A stretch of DNA of 64,000 bases from Oscillospiraceae bacterium (lineage in GTDB: Bacteria > Bacillota > Clostridia > Oscillospirales > Oscillospiraceae): NCBI GenBank assembly GCA_902798545.1, contig CADBWQ010000009.1:1-64000 (forward strand), read 5' to 3'. A program made the position numbers and the translations under genes. Shown here piece by piece: positions 1 through 7,260 of this stretch. The number at the start of each line of letters is the position of its first letter. The stretch's first letter is position 1. Under the pieces are notes generated by a model. The model did no database searches. It saw only the letters and a program-made list of their open reading frames with translations, and had not been told where the DNA came from.

Positions 1-329
1 TTGGCGATCGGGGTGTCGGTCAGATCCATGGCGAACTCGCCCCACTCCTTGACACCGGCCTGGTTGCCGATGACGAAGAGGGTCGGGGCAGCCTTCTTGT
101 CCATCTCGGAGGTCAGGGTCTGGCTGTAGGTACCGGAGGCCGCGGTGACAACCTTGACTTCGACGCCGGTCTCTTCGGTGTACTTCGCCGCCAGGGCCTG
201 TGCGGTCTCATCCAGCTCCGGCTTGAAGTTCAGCCAGTAGACAGAGCCGTCGTTTGCTGCGGACGCAGCGGGAACTGCCAACGCAAAGATCATAACAAGC
301 GTCAGCGCAAGTGCGAGAATCTTTTTCAT
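1..329 (-). CDS. Extracellular sugar ABC-transporter binding protein, N-terminal part
   Basis: The first 109 codons of a secreted solute-binding protein run off the left edge of the window. The protein starts MKKILALALTLVMIFALAVP, a clear signal peptide with an Ala-rich cleavage region near residue 25. The mature start (VYWLNFKPELDE, then a TYSQTLTSEMDKK stretch) resembles family 1 (MalE/UgpB-like) carbohydrate-binding proteins. A strong ribosome site (AAAGGAG) lies 7 bases before the ATG. It follows the LacI-type regulator gene on the same strand, with a 115-bp gap holding an inverted repeat, so it is probably the first gene of a sugar-uptake operon under that repressor. The substrate cannot be read from the visible part. 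Confidence 0.85.
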   Translation of the reverse strand, partial: MKKILALALTLVMIFALAVPAASAANDGSVYWLNFKPELDETAQALAAKYTEETGVEVKVVTAASGTYSQTLTSEMDKKAAPTLFVIGNQAGVKEWGEFAMDLTDTPIA

Positions 330-398
330 GTTTTTTCTCCTTTATCTAAAATTTATTATTTTCAAACCCTCCGGGCTTAAAAATCATATTCTGTGGCT

Positions 399-425
399 CC
401 TGTGTGAGCGCTTGTTTCACACAGG
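399..425. promoter_or_regulatory. Inverted repeat, candidate operator for the binding-protein gene
   Basis: CCTGTGTGA and TCACACAGG form perfect 9-bp arms around a 9-base centre (GCGCTTGTT). It lies 70 bases upstream of the binding-protein start and downstream of the lacI stop. Neither side has a T-run, so an operator for a LacI-family protein (the centre contains AGCGCT) is more likely than a terminator. This is inference. Confidence 0.45.
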
Positions 426-444
426 CCTGGCATTCGTGCTGCCG

Positions 445-1458
445 TCAGATACTCCTGACGGAGGCGCCCTCTCTCAGCGGCGCATCCAGCAGGCGGTGCC
501 GGGTATAATGGGGATCCTTCAGCATGTTCATGAGAATCCGGACACTCTCCTGTCCCATTTCCTCCGCCGGCTGGATCAGGGTTGTCAGCGTCGGGATCGC
601 GTATTCGGAGACGTTCAGTCCGTCGATGGCGATCACCGATACATCCTCCGGGATCCGTCTTCCATGGTCCTCCAGTGCCTTCATGCCCGCCATCGCCGCC
701 GTGTCTGACAGCAGAAACATCGCCGTGAAGTCCTCGGTCCGTTTCAGCAGTCTGCAGACGCCTTCATAGGTCTCAGGCATCTCAAAGCATCCGCCGGTTT
801 CTTCGATCAGATTCTCATCCGCCGGGATTCCGTGGTCCTCCAGTGCTTTCAGGAAGCCGTGATACCGCAGCTCGCTGATGGATCGGTCGTCCCGGCTCGG
901 AATTACCGCCGCGATGCGCCGGTGGCCCCGCCGGATCAGTTCTTCGGTTGCCCGGTACGCTGTGGCAAAATCGTCGATGGAGACCGAGGAATAATCCTTC
1001 TCATTCAGGTCCCCGAAGCAGTTGGTGTAACTGCAGCACACAAAGGGAATCCCGATCACAGACAGCTCCGAGGGCGTATAGTCAAACCGTCCGCCCAGGA
1101 ACAGCAGCCCCTGCAGCTTCTTTTCGCGCTCGAGAATGGCCCCGGCCTTGACCTCGTCGGCATCCGAGCTGATGAAATGCAGCACCATCGTGTAGCCATA
1201 CCGCTCGATCTCATCGGACACCGTTTTCAGCACAGAGGCAAAAAAGAGGTTCCCCGTGCCGCGCACCACAACACCGATGGCGTCGGAGCGGCTTTTTACC
1301 AGGTCCCTGGCGCTGTTGTTCGGAATATAACCGGAGCGCTCAACCTCGTCCAGTATGCGCTGTCGGACCTCCTCGCTCACATCCGGGTGTTGGTTCAGCA
1401 CACGGGATACGGTACTCACGCTCACGCCGCAGTTTTTCGCAACGTCTTTGATCGTCAT
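445..1458 (-). CDS. LacI-family transcriptional regulator
   Basis: A 337-residue protein with the LacI layout. The N-terminal helix-turn-helix and hinge helix begin IKDVAKNCGVSVSTVSRVL (residues 3-21). A periplasmic-binding-protein-like effector domain follows (SDAIGVVVRGTGNLFFASVL onward), ending near LTTLIQPAEEMG. Length is normal for the family. These proteins repress sugar-utilisation genes and release DNA when a sugar binds. The gene lies just upstream of a sugar-binding protein gene, its likely target. It has its own TTGACA/TAAAAT promoter with a LacI-type half-palindrome downstream, which suggests autoregulation. The ligand is unknown. Confidence 0.93.
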   Translation of the reverse strand: MTIKDVAKNCGVSVSTVSRVLNQHPDVSEEVRQRILDEVERSGYIPNNSARDLVKSRSDAIGVVVRGTGNLFFASVLKTVSDEIERYGYTMVLHFISSDADEVKAGAILEREKKLQGLLFLGGRFDYTPSELSVIGIPFVCCSYTNCFGDLNEKDYSSVSIDDFATAYRATEELIRRGHRRIAAVIPSRDDRSISELRYHGFLKALEDHGIPADENLIEETGGCFEMPETYEGVCRLLKRTEDFTAMFLLSDTAAMAGMKALEDHGRRIPEDVSVIAIDGLNVSEYAIPTLTTLIQPAEEMGQESVRILMNMLKDPHYTRHRLLDAPLREGASVRSI

Positions 1459-1529
1459 GGTTCTTCCGATCCCTCTATCCGTAAACGGTCGCCCGTCAGT
1501 ACCGGGCTCCGTGTTCTGCCGCAGCTTGT

Positions 1530-1553
1530 GGAAACGATACCGGGAACGTTTCC
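1530..1553. promoter_or_regulatory. Candidate LacI-type operator before lacI
   Basis: GGAAACG and CGTTTCC form an inverted repeat around 10 bases. The right half (GGGAACGTTTCC) is by itself a near-perfect 12-bp palindrome with the AACGTT centre typical of LacI-family operators. It lies between the -10 box (1570-1575) and the lacI start. Confidence 0.5.
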
Positions 1554-1569
1554 AGCCCTTACACTTCGG

Positions 1570-1598
1570 ATTTTAGCAGTCAATAAGTTTGATGTCAA
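1570..1598 (-). promoter_or_regulatory. Promoter of the lacI-type gene
   Basis: On the minus strand, -35 TTGACA (1593-1598) and -10 TAAAAT (1570-1575) are separated by 17 bp. Confidence 0.7.
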
Positions 1599-1605
1599 CG
1601 AAAAG

Positions 1606-1634
1606 AAAGCGCCGAAGAAAAACTTCGGCGCTTT
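1606..1634 (-). terminator. Terminator after the ferredoxin gene
   Basis: Perfect 12-bp stem (AAAGCGCCGAAG / CTTCGGCGCTTT) with a 5-base loop. On the minus strand it is followed by a T-rich stretch (CTTTTCG). It closes the operon whose last gene ends at 1750. Confidence 0.7.
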
Positions 1635-1749
1635 GTCTATTTTTCAGCTTTGTTTTTTGTGCAAATTGCTTATCTGCTTCTCCGCAGGCAGATACAAACC
1701 GGGGTCGCCACCGGGATCACATGGATGCATTCCCCGGCCGGTGGCGTGA

Positions 1750-2082
1750 TCAGTCCGATGCCGGTACGCCTGAGACCATATCTCCGCAGGTTTCGTCAGA
1801 CTCCGGGCGTTTCACCGGGACAAACTTCGCCTGATTCATCAGCGGGTGGTCCAGATGGATCGCGCCCGGCTTCGGACACACCATTACACAGCTGCCGCAG
1901 TAATAGCACTCCCCCGGATAAAGCACGATGGGCGGCTTGCCCTTCTCCGGGTTTGGAATGAAAATATCCACCTGGCAGATATTCATGCAGCGGTTGCATC
2001 CCACGCACCTGGACGCGTCAAAGGTGATGGGTCTGGCACTGGAAGGAATGCGCACTGCGGATAATTCAAATCTGGTTTCCAT
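1750..2082 (-). CDS. Ferredoxin-like protein with two 4Fe-4S clusters
   Basis: A 110-residue protein with two cluster motifs: Cys26-x2-Cys29-x2-Cys32-x3-Cys36 and Cys59-x2-Cys62-x2-Cys65-x3-Cys69-Pro. No signal peptide or membrane helix is visible, so it should be cytoplasmic. It starts 3 bases after the stop of the large flavoprotein gene, and its ribosome site lies inside that gene's end, so the two are translationally coupled. This flavoprotein-ferredoxin pairing resembles the AprA/AprB and fumarate-reductase-like two-subunit oxidoreductases. The ferredoxin probably passes electrons to or from the flavoprotein's FAD. The redox partner and substrate are unknown. Confidence 0.88.
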   Translation of the reverse strand: METRFELSAVRIPSSARPITFDASRCVGCNRCMNICQVDIFIPNPEKGKPPIVLYPGECYYCGSCVMVCPKPGAIHLDHPLMNQAKFVPVKRPESDETCGDMVSGVPASD

Positions 2083-2085
2083 CGC

Positions 2086-4041
2086 TTATCGATCTCCGTA
2101 CTTTTCATTGCGGGCGGCGACATAGTCTCCGTTCCGTTTCAGGTACTCCGTCTCCAGATCGCCGAAATAGCCCTGCGGGATCTCACCCCGGACGACGGCG
2201 CCATGTTCCTGACGGATGGTGATGAATTTTCTGTCCTGTTCCGGGTCCATCTCCGGATAGTCGCTGCGTTCAAAGCACAGGGGCTTTGAGGAAGACTGAC
2301 GCAGAAGGCATGCGTTCAGGATGAGCTTCGACACCTCGAGAATGTCCAGCACCTCATGGGTACGCATCAGCTCGTGGGGGTTTCTGCAGCTGAGCTTTGG
2401 TACCGCTTCCCGTTCATAGCTCTCCAGCAGGTCCAGGCCCTCCCGCAGCAGTTCCTCGCACTTGACCTCGCCGCAGTAATTCTGCATGCACTTGCTGATT
2501 GCCATGTTCAGCTCACGCCAGTCCATGCCGTCCTCTGCAGCCATGGGGGCATAGAGTCTTTTTTCTTCGGCGTCGATGTCGGAGGGGTTCGGCTCTGTCA
2601 GCTCGACTGTTCCGGCCCACTCGGCTGCTTTTCGTCCGGCATAGTAGCCCGTGGCGCAGGCATAGCCGCAGCAGTCCGAGGCATACAGCTGATCCCCCGC
2701 GGCATAGATGCCGTCGATGTTCGTCTTGAGGTTCCAGTCGTTCATAATGCCGCCGGGTGCGCCGAAGAGCTGCCGTTCCTGGCCGAGGAAGGCGGCCGAC
2801 TGCCAGCCCGTCCCATAGCTCTGCAGCATGTGCTTTGTCGGATCGAAGCCGCGCTCGGTATAGTTCTGGAGAATGGGGATCTTTGTCTTTCCCTCTTCCC
2901 CTACCATCACGCCCCAGATCACTCTGCGCTCGGCATCGGGCATCCGGGAGAGATCCGCATAGAACGGCAGCTTATAACCGCGGCGGATCAGCTCGTCAAA
3001 CGGAAGCGTCTCCGGTCCGCGATATTCATATTTTGCCTCGTCAATGACGCCGCCCTTGAGGAAGAATTTCTGCCCCGGCGCCGGGTAGTAGCGTTCCGAA
3101 ACGGTCTTCAGCTCCCGTCCGTCCCGGTCCACATAGGGGATCTCCACCCCTCTCGCGTCCACCATCGTGGCGGCGTACCAGGTATTGTGGTTGTTGCCGG
3201 TGCCGTAAGGCGGAAAGCTGCGCCCGGAGGCGGAGAATTCTCCCCGCACCGACTTCTCCATCATTGTGAATTCGATACCCGCGCGCCAGCCCATCGCATG
3301 GCCGGAGCCGACAGACTGCATGGGCCGGAATTCACAGAGCCCGACCAGATCCGGATTAAACAGCCAGACGCGGGCCGGCCGGGACATGGCAAGAACCGTT
3401 GCCTTCGCCTTGAAGATCATGAGCTTTCCGGTGCGGACGTTCATTCCGACAGCGCCGACGCCCCGTTTCTTTCCGTCCGTCTCTCTGGTCAGGAGCGCGG
3501 TGGCCTCCACACGGTCACAGACCTTCACGCCCAGGCGTCGGAGTTCCCGGTACAGCGCCGGTTTGAAGGTGGAGCCCCATACGCGCAGCGTGAAGCGGTT
3601 CTTGTAATCATAGGCGAACATGAGTCCGGTTTTGTCGTCCCGGAATTCCGCGCCTTTGAACTCGCCTTCCGTGTCGCGGATCTTTCCGCCGAAATCCTCC
3701 AGATCCAGCAGGCGGTCATAGCCCTCGCGGCACTCAATGTAGTGCGCGATCCCGTTGGAATAGCCGTCCTGTTCCTCGACATAGGCTTCAGCAATTTCCT
3801 TCGGCGTCACGCCGGAGCAGGGATTGGTACATGCCGATTCCCAGTGGTCAAAGCCGCTGCCGGCAGACCCGCTGCGCTCCGTCGCGCCCTTTTCTACCAG
3901 AACGACGCGCTGCCCTCTTCTGGCGGCAGCGATTGCGGCGAAACAGCCTGCAAGTCCCCCGCCCAGCACCAGCAGGTCGCTCTCCACGGTCTCTCTCAGA
4001 CCGAATTCGTTTTCATATGGCCAGTCGTAGATATTCTTCAT
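2086..4041 (-). CDS. FAD-dependent oxidoreductase, fumarate reductase/AprA-like flavoprotein
   Basis: A 651-residue flavoprotein. The N-terminal FAD-binding Rossmann motif is Gly27-x-Gly29-x2-Gly32 with acidic Glu50 at the end of the second strand. A second FAD-contact region (GIYAAGDQLYASDCCGYACA) lies in the last third. The order of domains (FAD domain, capping domain, helical C-terminus) matches the succinate dehydrogenase/fumarate reductase/adenylylsulfate reductase alpha family. It has no signal peptide, so it should be cytoplasmic. It is directly followed by a two-cluster ferredoxin gene and preceded by a sugar-kinase gene under an AraC regulator. That context suggests reduction or oxidation of a carbohydrate-derived acid, but no substrate can be assigned. 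It is not proven to be AprA: no sulfate-reduction genes lie nearby. Confidence 0.88.
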   Translation of the reverse strand: MKNIYDWPYENEFGLRETVESDLLVLGGGLAGCFAAIAAARRGQRVVLVEKGATERSGSAGSGFDHWESACTNPCSGVTPKEIAEAYVEEQDGYSNGIAHYIECREGYDRLLDLEDFGGKIRDTEGEFKGAEFRDDKTGLMFAYDYKNRFTLRVWGSTFKPALYRELRRLGVKVCDRVEATALLTRETDGKKRGVGAVGMNVRTGKLMIFKAKATVLAMSRPARVWLFNPDLVGLCEFRPMQSVGSGHAMGWRAGIEFTMMEKSVRGEFSASGRSFPPYGTGNNHNTWYAATMVDARGVEIPYVDRDGRELKTVSERYYPAPGQKFFLKGGVIDEAKYEYRGPETLPFDELIRRGYKLPFYADLSRMPDAERRVIWGVMVGEEGKTKIPILQNYTERGFDPTKHMLQSYGTGWQSAAFLGQERQLFGAPGGIMNDWNLKTNIDGIYAAGDQLYASDCCGYACATGYYAGRKAAEWAGTVELTEPNPSDIDAEEKRLYAPMAAEDGMDWRELNMAISKCMQNYCGEVKCEELLREGLDLLESYEREAVPKLSCRNPHELMRTHEVLDILEVSKLILNACLLRQSSSKPLCFERSDYPEMDPEQDRKFITIRQEHGAVVRGEIPQGYFGDLETEYLKRNGDYVAARNEKYGDR

Positions 4042-4073
4042 AATCTCCGGTCTCTTTCTCCGTTTTTAAAAAA

Positions 4074-4145
4074 AGCAGCACGGGAAAGCACAGACAACGG
4101 CACCGCTTCGGTGCCCGTCATCCGCGTTTCCCGTATCCTGCTGTT
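4074..4145 (-). terminator. Hairpin terminator between kinase and flavoprotein genes
   Basis: Outer arms CAGCACGGGAAA and TTTCCCG...TGCTG (with a small bulge) enclose an inner GGCACCG/CGGTGCC hairpin. On the minus strand a T7 run follows. It would end or attenuate transcription after the sugar kinase gene (stop at 4155), lowering flavoprotein expression relative to the kinase. Confidence 0.6.
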
Positions 4146-4154
4146 TCCGTTTGC

Positions 4155-5102
4155 TCAGAACAGGCTCATCTGTTCCCGTTCGCTGATATTCAGTCCCAGT
4201 TCCTGCGGAAGGAAGCGTGGGCACACGCTCTCCGGTACCGTAATCGTCGCCGTGGCCAGTCTCGTTCCGATCATGCAGGCCTCTGAAAGCGGCTTTCCGT
4301 AGCTCAGCCCGATGCTGACCCCGGCACAGAAGGCATCTCCGGCGCCCGTGGTGTCGCAGACACGGACCTGGACCGACGGGCAGACACCGTATCCGCCCCT
4401 GGCCTCCGCCCAGACAGAGCCCTGCGCCCCCATCGTCACCACCATGGAATTCAGCCCCGCGGCCCGGACCCGCCGCTGCAGCTCCTCCGCCATCTGCTCC
4501 GGACTGTAATCTCTGAAGTCATCCGCAAAGAAGATTCCCGCTTCCTGCTGATTGCAGATGAAGCAGTTGGTGCGCTTGATGAGGTCCCGCCTCTGCAGCG
4601 CGATGCTCATGTTCGCCACCAGCGCATAAGTCGGTATGCCGTACTTCTCGGCATAGAAGAATGTCTCCTTTGCGACCTCCTTGTCGATGTCCACCTCGAT
4701 CACGACGCTTGTCGCATCGGCAAAGATCTCGTCCCCGTGTTCCTGCAGGAGCTTCAGCATTGCGTCCATCTTCGGCCGTTTGGAGATCGATCCGACCACG
4801 TCACCATTGTGATCCATAACCGCGAGCCAGATGCCCATGCCGTCCGGCACCACGGAGATAAAACTGGTGTCCACCTTGTGGTTCTGGAGCTTGCGGAGAA
4901 CTTCGGCGCCCTGGGCGGTGTTGTCCACCATGCTCACGAAGCGCGGACGCAGCTCGACATTCGCGATGTCCTCGGCCACGTTCCGTCCGACGCCGCCGTG
5001 GACGATCTCCACCCGGCCGGCGTTGCGCCCGGCCGGGATATAGGTCCCCTCCGGAAAGCCCTTGAAGTCCACAAACACGTTCCCGACAACAACAATCGGC
5101 AT
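4155..5102 (-). CDS. PfkB-family carbohydrate kinase
   Basis: A 315-residue ribokinase-fold sugar kinase. The N-terminal substrate region has HGGVGRNVAED (residues 35-45, the family's GGxGxN motif). The N-x-x-E magnesium motif is Asn184-Glu187. The C-terminal signature Asp250-Thr-Thr-Gly-Ala-Gly-Asp256 carries the catalytic base Asp256 and anion hole. Length is typical. It phosphorylates a sugar or nucleoside with ATP in the cytoplasm; the family is too broad to choose a substrate. It has a strong promoter of its own (TTGACA/TAAAAT) and sits just downstream of an AraC-type regulator on the same strand, the likely activator. Confidence 0.9.
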   Translation of the reverse strand: MPIVVVGNVFVDFKGFPEGTYIPAGRNAGRVEIVHGGVGRNVAEDIANVELRPRFVSMVDNTAQGAEVLRKLQNHKVDTSFISVVPDGMGIWLAVMDHNGDVVGSISKRPKMDAMLKLLQEHGDEIFADATSVVIEVDIDKEVAKETFFYAEKYGIPTYALVANMSIALQRRDLIKRTNCFICNQQEAGIFFADDFRDYSPEQMAEELQRRVRAAGLNSMVVTMGAQGSVWAEARGGYGVCPSVQVRVCDTTGAGDAFCAGVSIGLSYGKPLSEACMIGTRLATATITVPESVCPRFLPQELGLNISEREQMSLF

Positions 5103-5127
5103 GGCATGTTTCTCCTTTGATCTGAGT

Positions 5128-5176
5128 ATTGTATCTGCGTTTTGTCCATTTTACAGAGAATTGTATCCGGTGTCAA
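5128..5176 (-). promoter_or_regulatory. Promoter of the kinase operon with direct repeats
   Basis: -35 TTGACA (5171-5176) and -10 TAAAAT (5148-5153) have a 17-bp spacer. The octamer ATTGTATC occurs at 5128-5135 and 5160-5167, 32 bp apart, on either side of the -10. Spaced direct repeats are typical AraC-family sites, so these may bind the regulator encoded next door. Confidence 0.65.
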
Positions 5177-5195
5177 GCCAAGGGGGGCATTCCGA

Positions 5196-6083
5196 TCATC
5201 TCAGCGCGCCGGGGCTCATGCCGAAGCTGGAGCGAAACGCCCGGTAGAAGGATGAATAGTCTGAGAAGCCCGCTTCCGACGCCGCCCTTCCGGCCGTCTC
5301 CCCTTCGCGGATCAGTCTCGCCGCGTAGAGCAGGCGCTTCTGCTGGATATAGGCGTGGACCGTATCTCCGGTCTGTGCCTTGAACAGCCGCATGAAGTGA
5401 TACCGGCTCAGATAGACGCGCTCTGCAAGCTCTGCCACAGACAGTTCCGTATTGAGGTTTTCATTGATATAGGACAGCGTTTCCCGGATCTTTGGGTCCA
5501 TACGCTTCTCCTCCGGCTCCGGGGCCGGACGGATCCGCCCGATCTGGATCAGAAGCTGGACCACATAGGTGTCGCACATGGTCTTTGCGCCGAAACGTTT
5601 ATCCCTGGACGCCCGTTCGAATGCCTGCAGCGTCTCCCAGAGCTCCGCCTGCTGGGTTTCATCCGGTACCAGGCAGTACTCCCCGCTCCGGTCCGCCTCG
5701 TCAAAGCAGTCCATCAGTCCGGCGTCGGGCAGCAGGTGTTCGAAGTATCCCCCGTCCAGATAGAGGATGATTCTCTCATAGGGTTCTGATTTGTCAATCA
5801 TCGCCTTGTGTATGGCGTGGTGCTTCACCAGCAGGATGTCCCAGGGCCGGAGCGCATAGGTGTTCCCCTCCACCGCGTAATCCACGCGTCCGGAGAGCAG
5901 CAGAACAATCTTGTCGAACTCGTGAAAGTGGAAGTCCCGCTCCTGCCCGGCCGTGTCCCGCAGGTGAAAGTAGTGATAGTTCTCTTCCAGATAACCTTCC
6001 CGGCTGAAGGTCTTTCTGTCTGCTCCGCTCAGTGCGCTCCGCCCCCCTTCTGTCTGAATTCCGCCCGCCGTGTTTCCTGGCAC
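5196..6083 (-). CDS. AraC-family transcriptional regulator with cupin sensor domain
   Basis: A one-domain cupin/AraC sensor-regulator. The N-terminal half has cupin-type strands with HFHEFDKIVLLLSG and the AraC-binding-domain core. The C-terminal ~100 residues are the double helix-turn-helix, with LSVAELAERVYLSRYHFMRL and the family end motif SDYSSFYRAFRSSFGMSP. The reading frame is open back to a TTG at 6131, but that codon is part of a perfect -35 box, so it cannot be the start. I chose GTG at 6083; a CTG at 6032 with AAGGGGGG nine bases before it is an alternative. It probably activates the kinase/flavoprotein/ferredoxin genes downstream. Confidence 0.88.
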   Translation of the reverse strand: MPGNTAGGIQTEGGRSALSGADRKTFSREGYLEENYHYFHLRDTAGQERDFHFHEFDKIVLLLSGRVDYAVEGNTYALRPWDILLVKHHAIHKAMIDKSEPYERIILYLDGGYFEHLLPDAGLMDCFDEADRSGEYCLVPDETQQAELWETLQAFERASRDKRFGAKTMCDTYVVQLLIQIGRIRPAPEPEEKRMDPKIRETLSYINENLNTELSVAELAERVYLSRYHFMRLFKAQTGDTVHAYIQQKRLLYAARLIREGETAGRAASEAGFSDYSSFYRAFRSSFGMSPGALR

Positions 6084-6102
6084 TCCGGCGTCTGACAGTC
6101 TG

Positions 6103-6131
6103 AGTATACAGCACGACCCGCAGGATTTCAA
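6103..6131 (-). promoter_or_regulatory. Promoter of the AraC-type gene
   Basis: -35 TTGAAA (6126-6131) and -10 TATACT (6103-6108) with a 17-bp spacer. Transcription would begin near 6096, which rules out translation starts upstream of that. Confidence 0.75.
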
Positions 6132-6134
6132 GCA

Positions 6135-6164
6135 AAAGACCGGCTTCCTTCGAAGCCGGTCTTT
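6135..6164 (-). terminator. Terminator after the FbpABC-type operon
   Basis: Perfect 13-bp stem (AAAGACCGGCTTC / GAAGCCGGTCTTT) with a CTTC loop and a T-containing tail on the minus strand (GCTTG follows TTTT). It lies 17 bases after the ATPase stop and just before the araC-type promoter. Confidence 0.75.
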
Positions 6165-6180
6165 CCGAAACAGCGGACCC

Positions 6181-7257
6181 TTACAGCACGTGGACGGACC
6201 GAGGGTCGAAGACCAGTGCGCAGTGATCTCCCACGCTGTAGATCTTCTTGTTCTTCGGGTTGTGCTCCTCGAGCTTTACGAGGGTGTTTCCGACCTTCAC
6301 GTGATAGTTCTGGTACGAGCCCATGAAGCAGGAGAGCACCACCTCGCAGGGGAGCCCTCCCTCGTCGGCCAGCGAAGCGGCCTCGGGGCGGAGGACCAGC
6401 GTGTATTCCTTCCCGGCCTCCATGTGGCCGGCCGCCTCCACACGCAGCACATTGCCCTCGATGTCAAGCACCGCGTTGCCGCCTTCTTTACCGGTCATCT
6501 TTCCCTTCAGGAAGTTTGCCTCACCGATGAAGTCGGCGACAAACTCGCTGACCGGGTGGTAGTAGATCTCCTGCGGCGTACCCATCTGGGCGACGACACC
6601 CTTCGACATGATGATGATCTTGTCCGAGAGCGCCATGGCCTCGGACTGGTCATGGGTGACATAGATGGCCGTAATGCCGACCTCCTGCTGGATACGGCGG
6701 ATCTCCGTACGCATTGAGACGCGCAGCTTTGCATCGAGGTTACTCAGCGGCTCGTCGAACAGCAGAACCGAGGGCTCAATGACCAGCGCTCTCGCCAGGG
6801 CAACGCGCTGCTGCTGGCCGCCGGAGAGCTGGTTGGTCATGCGCCCTTCCATCCCGGTCAGCTCGACCAGATCCAGGATCTTCATGACGCGTTCCCTGAT
6901 CTCGTCCTTCGGGACCTTCCGCAGCTTCAGTCCGTAGGCCACATTGTCAAATACGTTATAGTGCGGCAGCAGCGCATAGCTCTGGAACACCATGGCGGTG
7001 TCGCGCTTGTTTGGGGTCAGTTCGTTGATGGGTTCGTCACCCAGATAGATTTCCCCTTCATCCGGGCTCTCAAAGCCCGCGATCATACGCAGCGTCGTGG
7101 TCTTGCCGCAGCCGGACGGACCCAGCAGCGTCACAAAGGAGCCCGGTTCAATATCCAGCGAGGTATCCTTCACGGCGTAGAAGTCTTTTCCTGTCTTCGG
7201 ATCCTGATAGATCTTGGAAATATGCTCCAGTCTTACGCCTTTTTTCGTCTTCTCCAT
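6181..7257 (-). CDS. ABC transporter ATPase, FbpC/PotA type
   Basis: A 358-residue importer ATPase. Visible motifs are Walker A GPSGCGKTT, the Q-loop in MVFQSYALLPHYNVFDN, the signature LSGGQQQRVALARAL, Walker B VLLFDEPLSNLD and the switch histidine in YVTHDQSEAM. The last ~110 residues form the TOBE-type regulatory domain (VLRPEAASLADEGG). It is the third gene of a three-gene operon (binding protein, fused permease, ATPase) and starts 3 bases after the permease stop. It powers uptake by ATP hydrolysis at the inner face of the membrane. Confidence 0.93.
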   Translation of the reverse strand: MEKTKKGVRLEHISKIYQDPKTGKDFYAVKDTSLDIEPGSFVTLLGPSGCGKTTTLRMIAGFESPDEGEIYLGDEPINELTPNKRDTAMVFQSYALLPHYNVFDNVAYGLKLRKVPKDEIRERVMKILDLVELTGMEGRMTNQLSGGQQQRVALARALVIEPSVLLFDEPLSNLDAKLRVSMRTEIRRIQQEVGITAIYVTHDQSEAMALSDKIIIMSKGVVAQMGTPQEIYYHPVSEFVADFIGEANFLKGKMTGKEGGNAVLDIEGNVLRVEAAGHMEAGKEYTLVLRPEAASLADEGGLPCEVVLSCFMGSYQNYHVKVGNTLVKLEEHNPKNKKIYSVGDHCALVFDPRSVHVL

Positions 7258-7260
7258 GGA

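Noticed and set aside
399-425. Terminator after the lacI-type gene
   Set aside because: The stem has a 9-base loop and no T-run on the minus strand; its position before the binding-protein gene fits an operator better.
2086-4041. Adenylylsulfate reductase alpha subunit for sulfate respiration
   Set aside because: The pairing with a ferredoxin is similar, but no sat, dsr or qmo genes are near and the neighbours are sugar genes.
2356-4302. Long plus-strand open frame opposite the flavoprotein
   Set aside because: The opposite strand has a full FAD-dependent enzyme with operon structure and ribosome site; this frame has none of these. The same applies to 27568-29523 (+), 30677-33460 (+), 35355-38423 (+), 44123-46381 (-) and 55906-57165 (-).
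6084-6131. TTG at 6131 as start of the AraC-type protein
   Set aside because: The TTG is part of a TTGAAA -35 box with a perfect 17-bp spacing to TATACT, so it would lie upstream of the transcript.
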